Below are positions 8,388 through 14,820 of a stretch of DNA of 25,574 nt, piece by piece. The stretch spans positions 1 through 25,574 of the forward strand of contig CAAEKP010000138.1 of NCBI GenBank assembly GCA_900756555.1. The letters run 5' to 3'. The first letter of the stretch is position 1, and each line of letters begins with the position of its first letter. The stretch is from Peptococcaceae bacterium. Its GTDB lineage: Bacteria; Bacillota; Peptococcia; Peptococcales; Peptococcaceae. Made by a program: the position numbers and the translations under genes. Below the pieces are notes generated by a model. That model worked only from the letters and a program-made list of their open reading frames with translations, was not told where the DNA came from and searched no databases.

Positions 8388-10061
8388 TTACTGTACGGCG
8401 TTTGTCACAGTGCCCCAGATGTTTAATCCGGTGCTGCTGTCGGTGGGGATGGTGCCCAACCGCCACAGGGACAAGCCGCGCAGTCCTAACAGGCGAGCCA
8501 GTTCTGCTTTGGCTTGGATGGACTGTTCGTTTTCAAACCAGAGGATATTCTGGGTGTTGTCCTTGCTGTCAGTGTAGGTGGCATAAGGGTTATAGCTGTA
8601 GTTTGGATAAATTACCTGACAGCCGGTAGCCAGACGAGCGCTGACAGAAGCATAGGATGGATGATACGGTGTGTTGTTAATCACAGCACCGTTTTGCAGC
8701 TTCCACTGCGCCGTATCCATGGAAAGGCCCAGCAATAATTTATCGGCAGGAATTCCGCCATTGCGGCAGGCGCGCACTGCGGTGTATACCTGATTCAACG
8801 GTGACAATGGTGTCTTGGTGTAGCCCTGAGCCATTTCGTTGGCGGTCAGAGCAGTGGCGTCATAGTCGTAAGCCATCAGGATAACACGGTCTGCCAGATT
8901 GCCGATAGCGGCGTAGTCGTAACCGTCATAGTAGGCGGAGCCGTTCAGAAACGGATGGATGGCTACATAGATTTTTTTGCTGCCCAATGCGGTGCGCATT
9001 TCCTGCAAGAAAGCAGTGTAATTACCTTTTTGACCTACCCGCAGTGATTCAAAATCCAGCACCACACCATCAAAGCTGGTGGTCTGGTTGTCCCGCCCAA
9101 CGCTGGCAACGGCGGCAGCAATTTGCTGCACAGCCTCGCTGCGCAGAGCAGGCTGGGATAAAATCTGGGATAACAGGCCGTTGTTGTCATCGGCATAAAC
9201 AGAGAGCAGTGCTTGTCCACCTGTGCTGCGTACTGTCTGCACAGGTTCAGTGAAGCCAGCAGGAATGTTGTATTCATTTTTGTTGGTATTGGTGGTGTTT
9301 ACCACTGCGTGACCATCTGCAACTGTGAGCCGCGCCCAGCCAAAACCAGTGCTGTCCAGTTGCGGCAGGAAGCTTTTCTGAGAAGCGGAAGAGATAGCAT
9401 AGAAGCCGTGCAGTTCGTCCAGTTGCTGCTCATTGCTGTGATACAGCCGCACCAGCATAGCCGCAGCCTGTTCCCGGGTGGCGGTAGCATTCGGTGCAAA
9501 GGTGCTGGCGCTCATACCGCCAGCCAGGCCTAAATCGTTGGCCAGTGTGATAAAGCCTTTCTGACTGGTCACATCACTGAATGGACAGGATACATTGTTG
9601 AGCTGATTGCCTAAATCATAGAATCCCAGAGCGCCCACCATCATTTCTGTCATTTCTGCGCGGGTGATAGGGTCATTCGGGCGAAAGGCACCGTCCGATT
9701 TGGTCACACGATTGGCAGCCATTGCATTCAGTGCGCCGTAATACCAGGCATTGGCATCAGTGTTATCGGTATAAGCCTGCGGGTAATTGCCGCTGTAGCC
9801 TTCCACCTTAGCGATAAACGCGGCAAACTGAGCGCGGGTGATAGTCTGCCCCAGCCCAAACTGACCTTCGCTGACCCCATCCGAAAAGCCCAATGCACGC
9901 AGTTCTTCAATCACGGAAGCCGCCCAATGATCGGCAGGTACATCTGCGAATGCTGTGGCTGCCTGTGCCGGAGCCGCAAACATCATACAGCCCACCACAG
10001 CAGTAGCCGATATCTGCAACGCATGGCGCTTGCAGCGTGTCCAAAAATTCTGTAAATCCAT
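8388..10061 (-). CDS. SLH-anchored, exported GH18-type glycosidase-like wall protein
   Basis: Predicted exported protein of 557 residues. A signal peptide ends near Ala34 (APAQA|AT). Three S-layer-homology domains follow at about residues 38-200 (FADVPADHW, AWYYGALNAM and FSDVTSQKGF, each with a TRAQ/TRAE/TREQ motif); these normally bind pyruvylated secondary cell-wall polymer. The C-terminal part (about 215-557) resembles GH18 enzymes such as spore-cortex or YdhD-like hydrolases: DGVVLDFE with Glu338 as the likely acid, and MAYDYDA. The fourth position of the DxxDxDxE signature is Val rather than Asp, while the last Asp and the Glu are kept. The start at 10061 has AGGAGGG directly upstream; an in-frame ATG 8 codons earlier lacks a site. 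Activity on peptidoglycan or chitin-like glycans is inferred. Confidence 0.88.
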   Translation of the reverse strand: MDLQNFWTRCKRHALQISATAVVGCMMFAAPAQAATAFADVPADHWAASVIEELRALGFSDGVSEGQFGLGQTITRAQFAAFIAKVEGYSGNYPQAYTDNTDANAWYYGALNAMAANRVTKSDGAFRPNDPITRAEMTEMMVGALGFYDLGNQLNNVSCPFSDVTSQKGFITLANDLGLAGGMSASTFAPNATATREQAAAMLVRLYHSNEQQLDELHGFYAISSASQKSFLPQLDSTGFGWARLTVADGHAVVNTTNTNKNEYNIPAGFTEPVQTVRSTGGQALLSVYADDNNGLLSQILSQPALRSEAVQQIAAAVASVGRDNQTTSFDGVVLDFESLRVGQKGNYTAFLQEMRTALGSKKIYVAIHPFLNGSAYYDGYDYAAIGNLADRVILMAYDYDATALTANEMAQGYTKTPLSPLNQVYTAVRACRNGGIPADKLLLGLSMDTAQWKLQNGAVINNTPYHPSYASVSARLATGCQVIYPNYSYNPYATYTDSKDNTQNILWFENEQSIQAKAELARLLGLRGLSLWRLGTIPTDSSTGLNIWGTVTNAVQ

Positions 10062-10137
10062 GATAAATCCCTCCTGAATAGTCAATCGTTAAAAGAAAAG
10101 TTTCATATTATTTTGCTTATCTTGCAATTACAAAGTT

Positions 10138-10166
10138 ATTGTACGACTGTAGGGGAAGGTTGTCAA
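10138..10166 (-). promoter_or_regulatory. Sigma-A-type promoter of the SLH/GH18 gene
   Basis: On the - strand, TTGACA (complement of 10161-10166) and TACAAT (complement of 10138-10143) are separated by exactly 17 bp. This is a near-consensus housekeeping promoter with a leader of roughly 70 nt to the start at 10061. Confidence 0.8.
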
Positions 10167-10394
10167 TTGGGAAGGCGGAGATTGTGCTGTTGAAATAAAG
10201 TTTACTACTTTTTTAGTTGATTTTTTTGTCGTTCAGACTGCAAAAATTGCCTATTAGATTGTCAGGAAAGGGTGGTATTTGTACTATAAAGTACGGTATA
10301 ATTACACTGTATTATAGTGTATACAACGAAGTCATTTTTAATTTTACAAAAACATTTCTATATAATAATTGATTTAAGAAAGAGGGCGAGATTA
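10167..10394 (+). promoter_or_regulatory. Divergent intergenic region and control region of the LytTR cluster
   Basis: No gene is evident here. A perfect -10 hexamer TATAAT (10297-10302) has no good -35 at the right distance, which suits an activator-dependent promoter. It is flanked by two dyads: GTACTATAAAGTAC (10281-10294) and TACACT/AGTGTA (10303-10308 and 10316-10321, 7-bp spacer). Either could be a regulator site. LytTR regulators usually bind spaced direct repeats, so the link to the adjacent regulator is only a guess. Confidence 0.45.
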
Positions 10395-11126
10395 ATGAAG
10401 CTTGCAATTTGTGATGACCAAGAAAATGTTTTACCAATATTACAACAACAAGTGATGCAATTAGAGCGTGTAGAGATGGTGACGTTGTTTTCGGATATAA
10501 AAGAATTTTTATATGCAGTAGAAAAAGGAAAGCAATTTGATGTAGTTTTAATGGATATTGAATGGGAACAAGATAAAAATGGTATTGATTTTGCTCAAGA
10601 GTTGTATCAAAAAAATAGAGACATTCATATTATTTATCTGACGGGGTATGCAGATCAGTTTATGCATGCCATCTTTTTTAAACAAGCAAATTTAAGTGGG
10701 TATTTAGCTAAGCCGTTACAGTTAGCTGAATTAGAGCTCTTGTTAGAAAAAATTTATCAGCAGCAGGTACAGGGTAAAAATACGTTAGTTGTCAGCTACA
10801 AAAAAGTAACTCGTCAGTTATTGACAAAAGATATTATATATTTGGAAAGCAAAGCCCATTTAATTCACATTTATTCAGAGCAAGGCATATATTATTGCCG
10901 GGAAAAATTAGATGAGATTGAGAAACGTTTACCAGATTGTTTTTTTCGTCCCCATAAAAGTTTTCTGGTAAATATGGATAAAATTCAACGTATGGATAGC
11001 AAATTTGTTGCATTGCAAAACGGAATGGAAATAGCAGTTAGCCGAATGCGTTATGATATCATTAAAGAACAATTTTTCCGTTATAAAGGGAAAAAACTAG
11101 AACAGCAATATTTTCATCATAAATGA
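10395..11126 (+). CDS. LytTR-family response regulator
   Basis: Two-component response regulator of 243 residues. The receiver domain (about 1-120) has the acidic pair CDD at residues 6-8, the phospho-acceptor Asp54 in VVLMDIEW, the Thr in YLTGYAD and the Lys in LAKPLQ. A LytTR DNA-binding domain occupies about 140-240 (YLESKAHLIHIY, FFRPHKSFLVNM), as in AgrA, VirR and LytR. The start at 10395 follows GAGGGCGAG 5-10 nt upstream; an ATG 26 codons earlier has no site and would lie in the promoter region. Its stop overlaps the ATG of the first kinase-like gene. It heads a four-gene signalling operon and is the evident target of the kinases. AgrA-like regulators control secreted factors, which fits the exported proteins encoded downstream. 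Confidence 0.93.
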   Translation: MKLAICDDQENVLPILQQQVMQLERVEMVTLFSDIKEFLYAVEKGKQFDVVLMDIEWEQDKNGIDFAQELYQKNRDIHIIYLTGYADQFMHAIFFKQANLSGYLAKPLQLAELELLLEKIYQQQVQGKNTLVVSYKKVTRQLLTKDIIYLESKAHLIHIYSEQGIYYCREKLDEIEKRLPDCFFRPHKSFLVNMDKIQRMDSKFVALQNGMEIAVSRMRYDIIKEQFFRYKGKKLEQQYFHHK

Positions 11127-11980
11127 TAACAACAGCAATCCGTGGAGGGATGGTATTGACAAAGAAAATTAAGTGGACGAAAGAATTAATCGTTCTTCTT
11201 TTATTAGGTTTAGGTCAGATTTGTTATGGATTATATGCTTCTATACAAGTTTCAAATGGAAATTTAACGGTAAATATGAATAATGCTATTATTTTATTAC
11301 TGTTTATAAGTAATTTGCTAATTATCTACGGGTTTTATCAAAAAAGACAGCGACAACAACTAGAAGGAAAATTACGAGAGACTCAATATTTGATGCAGAT
11401 TGAGCAAATGAACTATCAGGTAATAGAAGAAAGGCGTGTACAAGTGGCTAAAATTCGTCATGACTTGAATAATCAATTAGCTACTATACAGCAGTTACTT
11501 TTGCAGGACCAGCGGGGGTATGCCTCAAAATTGATGGAAGCGATGGAAGTTAGCATACAGCAAGGTGCTGGTCAAAATTATTGTAACAATTCCTTAATTA
11601 ATATTGTTTTGAATGATAAGCAACGGATTTTTTTTAATGAAAGTATTTCTTTTTTACCAGATGTTTCATTGCAGGAAGAAACTTTTGTGGATGCTCAACA
11701 GCTTTGTAGTGTATTTACAAATATATTGCAGTTATCTTTACAATGTTTAAAGGGCAGTGTTAGTGCTGAAAAAAAGGTGGTTTTATTAACGACTTCATCG
11801 TTAGATGAATTACAGATACGTTGCGAAATTTGGGGTGGCGTGTTCTCAAACGCTGTTCAATCCGTGCGTTATGAGGAAAAGGTATTGCAAGATATAGCAA
11901 CTAAATATTATGGAACCTTTCAAATAAATGATACAGCAGAGAAAATAATTGTAGAACTTACTTTACAAAAGAAATCATAA
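11123..11980 (+). CDS. Membrane histidine-kinase-like protein with intact His box and degenerate ATP-binding domain
   Basis: 285 residues from the overlapping ATG. A TTG at 11156 with GGAGGG 6 nt upstream is an equally good start. Two membrane segments (about 22-42 and 54-72) are followed by a coiled coil and an HPK10-type dimerisation/His box, KIRHDLNNQL, with His113, Asp114 and Asn117 as in AgrC-like kinases. The C-terminal region aligns in position with a GHKL ATPase, but its N-box reads NILQLS instead of NLLDNA (Asn200 kept, Leu204 where the second Asn belongs). Where the paralogues have GHGYG/GHGFG there is SVRYE, so all three glycines are lost. It should accept phosphate but probably cannot bind ATP. 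It may be phosphorylated in trans by the next two proteins, or act as a phosphatase or adaptor. Confidence 0.85.
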   Translation: MITTAIRGGMVLTKKIKWTKELIVLLLLGLGQICYGLYASIQVSNGNLTVNMNNAIILLLFISNLLIIYGFYQKRQRQQLEGKLRETQYLMQIEQMNYQVIEERRVQVAKIRHDLNNQLATIQQLLLQDQRGYASKLMEAMEVSIQQGAGQNYCNNSLINIVLNDKQRIFFNESISFLPDVSLQEETFVDAQQLCSVFTNILQLSLQCLKGSVSAEKKVVLLTTSSLDELQIRCEIWGGVFSNAVQSVRYEEKVLQDIATKYYGTFQINDTAEKIIVELTLQKKS

Positions 11981-11992
11981 AGGATAATGAAA

Positions 11993-13279
11993 ATGATAGC
12001 TTTTTATATCTGTAAATTATCAATGATATTGAACATGATAACAGCTGGAATTATGATGTTATTTTGTTTAGATTGTCGTTATAAAAAATGGCAAGCGCTT
12101 TTGGGGTGCATTATAGCAGCGGTAATGTTAATTGAATTAAAAGTAAGAATGCAATTGGTTTGGCCATGGCAATATTTTACCCTGATTTTGATATTTAGTA
12201 TGTTGATTTATATGCGGATTTTTTTCTCTAATTCTTGGAGCCAATTAGTGTTGCTGTTTGTTCTATATTTAGTGACGGCGACAGTTGGAGAGGTATTCGC
12301 AGGTATTTTTTATTTTGTGATTTGGTCTGATTCTCCAAAATATTTTGACTGGTATACGATAGAGATGGTACGTATGTCAGGACTTTTGCAGATAATATGC
12401 CTTGTCTTAACTATTGCGGCGATTGTATTCTGGAAAAAATATTTGTATCGAAAGAATAGTACTGTGATTGTTATTTTGCTATTTATGTTAATGCAGATTG
12501 TTTTTATGCTTTATGTGCCGGTCAGTGTCTCTGATAATGAAGTAAAAAAGATGACAGCGGTACAATTTCCTTGTGTGATGTTTTTTGCGGATACGGTGTT
12601 GTTTTATGTGTTTTATCAACAAGAGAAGAAAGCACAGATACAGCAAGGTTTATCAGAGCTTGCATATTTACAAGAAATCGAACGCTTATATTATGAGGAT
12701 ATACTTGTAAGAAGAGAAGAAGTTTGTCATTTACAACAGGATTTTCAGTTGCAGTTGTATCGAGTGAAAAAGATGATACAAAATAAAGAAATTATTCAAG
12801 CGCAAGATTTATTGTGTCAAATGTCTGAATTGTTAGAAAGTACACGAGAAAAACTATATTGCGGTCATCCTGTAATCAATGCGGTGCTAAGCCAGAAGGA
12901 AACGGTTTGTCAACAAAACGATATAGATTTTCATGTAACAATTATGATAAAGGAGAATATAACTGTACAACTGATACACTTATGTAATATTTTTTCTAAT
13001 TTACTGGACAATGCGATTCGTGCCAACATTAAATTGCAACCGGAGTTTCGTTGGATAGAACTGATTGCTGCGCAAGAGCAAAGTTATCTGCATATTGTGG
13101 TAAAAAATGCTTCGAATCGTCCAGATGATAAAACAGAACTAGGACATGGTTATGGGATTCAAATTGTACAAGATATCGTAAAACAGTATAACGGAAAATA
13201 TAGTTATAGTTGGGATATGCAGAATCGTGTTTATACTGCCCAAATTCTGCTGGAAATAGTATCATCAAAAAATAGATAG
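11993..13279 (+). CDS. Polytopic GHKL sensor kinase-like protein lacking the phospho-acceptor His (copy 1)
   Basis: 428 residues. The N-terminal half is a membrane domain with six or seven predicted spans (residues 1-208), followed by a coiled coil and a C-terminal GHKL ATPase (HATPase_c_5 type). The ATP site is intact: N-box NLLDNAI with Asn336, Asp339 and Asn340, and G-box GHGYG with Gly384/386/388. At the His box the sequence is LQQDFQLQL, so Gln249 stands where His is needed and Leu replaces the conserved Asn. The start at 11993 is chosen because AAGGA lies 8 nt upstream and because the paralogue also begins MIAFYICK; the ATG at 11987 is too close to that site. It lies 12 nt after the previous gene. 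It is likely an ATP-dependent kinase acting on a partner's His. Confidence 0.87.
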   Translation: MIAFYICKLSMILNMITAGIMMLFCLDCRYKKWQALLGCIIAAVMLIELKVRMQLVWPWQYFTLILIFSMLIYMRIFFSNSWSQLVLLFVLYLVTATVGEVFAGIFYFVIWSDSPKYFDWYTIEMVRMSGLLQIICLVLTIAAIVFWKKYLYRKNSTVIVILLFMLMQIVFMLYVPVSVSDNEVKKMTAVQFPCVMFFADTVLFYVFYQQEKKAQIQQGLSELAYLQEIERLYYEDILVRREEVCHLQQDFQLQLYRVKKMIQNKEIIQAQDLLCQMSELLESTREKLYCGHPVINAVLSQKETVCQQNDIDFHVTIMIKENITVQLIHLCNIFSNLLDNAIRANIKLQPEFRWIELIAAQEQSYLHIVVKNASNRPDDKTELGHGYGIQIVQDIVKQYNGKYSYSWDMQNRVYTAQILLEIVSSKNR

Positions 13280-13300
13280 AAATGAGGGACGTATAAATAA

Positions 13301-14569
13301 ATGATTGCTTTTTATATTTGCAAGTTTTCTATGTTTATCAACTCAATGACAGCCGCTGTTATTATGTTGATTTGCTTAAATGGTCGGTATAAAAAATGGC
13401 AGACATTGTTGTGGTATGCATTATTAACAATTCTGTTAATTGAGTTGAAAGTCAGAATGCAGTTAGTTTGGCCTTGGCAATATTTTAGCTGTATTTTGAC
13501 TTTTTGTTCTTTGGTTTATATGCGAATTTTTTACATCAATCATTGGAGTCAGTTAGTATTATTGTGGGTGTTGTATTTACTTCCTTGTGCTATTGGGGAG
13601 TCAGTAGCGGGATATTTGTGCACTATTTTTTGGCCGGATTCACCAACAATATTTGACTGGTATTCTTTTGAAATGGTTCGGATGTCTGGAATTGCACAAG
13701 TTTGTATGCTTATTCAGGCAACCTTAGCAGTAATCTGGTGGAAAAAATATTTATTTAAAATGGATAGTGCATTTGTTGCTATTTTGGCTTTTATTGCATT
13801 ACAGCTTTGTTTCACATTTTACATGCCGCCCAGTGTTGGCGATTTGGGGAAAGATAAGGCAAATATATTCTTTCCAAATGCATTTTATATAGTGGATACG
13901 ATGCTGTTTTATTTATTTTATCAGCAGGAAAAAAGGATAAAAGTAGCTCATAATTTAAGAGAGTTAGAATATCTACAAAAAATAGAAGAAATTCACTATC
14001 AGTCTATAGTGGACCGACGAAAAGAATTAGAAAATTTGCAGCAGTATTTTGATATGAACTTGAATCGTGTAAAACAGTTACTGCAACAAAAAAATACCGC
14101 GGAAGCACAACTCCTATTGAATGAGATGCATCATTTGTTGGAATCTACACGAGAAGCGGTTTATTGCAATCATCCAGTAGTGAACGCGGTGTTATATCAG
14201 AAAGAACTTATTTGCAAGAAAGAACATATTTCACTCGCAGTTCATGTTGCAATCGAAGATAACATTTCTATACAGTCGATACATCTCTGTAATTTGTTTA
14301 CCAATTTATTGGATAATGCAATTACTGCGAATGTAGAAAAAATAAATGGTGATAAGTGGATTGAATTGGCTGCAATGCAGGAGCAGGAGTATCTATATGT
14401 AATTGTAAAAAATCCAGCCGAAAAAATAGAAAAAAGAAAACGTATTGGTCATGGATTTGGTAAACAAATTATACAGGATGTCACCACTCTCTATGATGGA
14501 GATTATCAAGTGAACTGGGATGAACAAGAAAAGATTTATACAGCACAAATTGCCTTGAAATTAAACTAA
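13301..14569 (+). CDS. Polytopic GHKL sensor kinase-like protein lacking the phospho-acceptor His (copy 2)
   Basis: 422 residues, a tandem paralogue of the preceding gene. The membrane domains align almost without gaps, with shared blocks such as LIELKVRMQLVWPWQYF and FYQQEK, and roughly half the positions look identical. The ATP-binding boxes are intact: NLLDNAI with Asn335, Asp338 and Asn339, and GHGFG with Gly383/385/387. The His-box region is LQQYFDMNL: Gln248 replaces His and Tyr replaces the following Asp, so it has drifted further than copy 1. The sites in front are GAGGG at 13284-13288, 12 nt from the ATG. It is last in the signalling operon and is followed by a strong terminator. The role is presumably signal sensing plus trans-phosphorylation. 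The sequence does not show what ligand either copy senses. Confidence 0.87.
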   Translation: MIAFYICKFSMFINSMTAAVIMLICLNGRYKKWQTLLWYALLTILLIELKVRMQLVWPWQYFSCILTFCSLVYMRIFYINHWSQLVLLWVLYLLPCAIGESVAGYLCTIFWPDSPTIFDWYSFEMVRMSGIAQVCMLIQATLAVIWWKKYLFKMDSAFVAILAFIALQLCFTFYMPPSVGDLGKDKANIFFPNAFYIVDTMLFYLFYQQEKRIKVAHNLRELEYLQKIEEIHYQSIVDRRKELENLQQYFDMNLNRVKQLLQQKNTAEAQLLLNEMHHLLESTREAVYCNHPVVNAVLYQKELICKKEHISLAVHVAIEDNISIQSIHLCNLFTNLLDNAITANVEKINGDKWIELAAMQEQEYLYVIVKNPAEKIEKRKRIGHGFGKQIIQDVTTLYDGDYQVNWDEQEKIYTAQIALKLN

Positions 14570-14585
14570 ATAGTTAAAACGAAAA

Positions 14586-14630
14586 GGTCTGTGAAAAACG
14601 AGAAAATCGTTTTTCACAGACCCTTTTTTT
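14586..14630 (+). terminator. Strong rho-independent terminator after the kinase operon
   Basis: GGTCTGTGAAAAACGA (14586-14601) pairs perfectly over 16 bp with TCGTTTTTCACAGACC (14607-14622) around a 5-nt loop, followed by C and seven T. It separates the signalling operon from the exported-protein genes, which therefore need their own promoter. Confidence 0.95.
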
Positions 14631-14649
14631 GCATTTTTTGTTGGATAAA

Positions 14650-14790
14650 CAGCAGTTTTTGCTGAGTGGGTTGTATAGAAATACTTCATTTTTTAAAATG
14701 AAATAGAATTACATTACCATGTAAAAAAAACAGGGTTAAAAATTTAAAAATAATATAGAAAGGAGCAATGTGATTATACTGTATCAATAA
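14650..14790 (+). promoter_or_regulatory. Control region of the M23/RCC1 gene: tandem dyads and an isolated ribosome-binding site
   Basis: Two adjacent dyads are seen: TTCATTTTTTAAAATGAA (14685-14702, 8-bp arms) and TTACATTACCATGTAA (14709-14724, 6-bp arms). A possible -10 TATACT lies at 14775-14780. A strong site AAAGGAG (14759-14765) precedes ATGTGA (14768-14773) and an overlapping GTG mini-frame of six codons (14770-14790). This is separate from the ribosome-binding site of the real gene at 14821. The 12-mer ATTATACTGTAT (14773-14784) nearly repeats ATTACACTGTAT (10301-10312) in front of the response-regulator gene. Confidence 0.4.
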
Positions 14791-14820
14791 AAATATATGT
14801 ATGATGAGAGGAGAAACGAG

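Noticed and set aside
11123..11980. Calling the first kinase-like gene a decaying pseudogene
   Set aside because: The frame is intact, the His box is perfectly kept, it is tightly coupled to its neighbours, and only the ATP residues are gone, which is selective rather than general loss.
12722..12754. His246 in the first His-less kinase as the phospho-acceptor
   Set aside because: It is three residues before the position aligned with His113, is not followed by Asp, and is Asn in the tandem paralogue. The QD pair aligns with HD.
14570..14820. Possible gene for an agr-type signalling peptide next to the AgrC-like kinases
   Set aside because: No AgrD-like or AgrB-like frame is present. The only ribosome-binding site leads to a start-stop or six-codon frame, which is reported as a weak finding instead.
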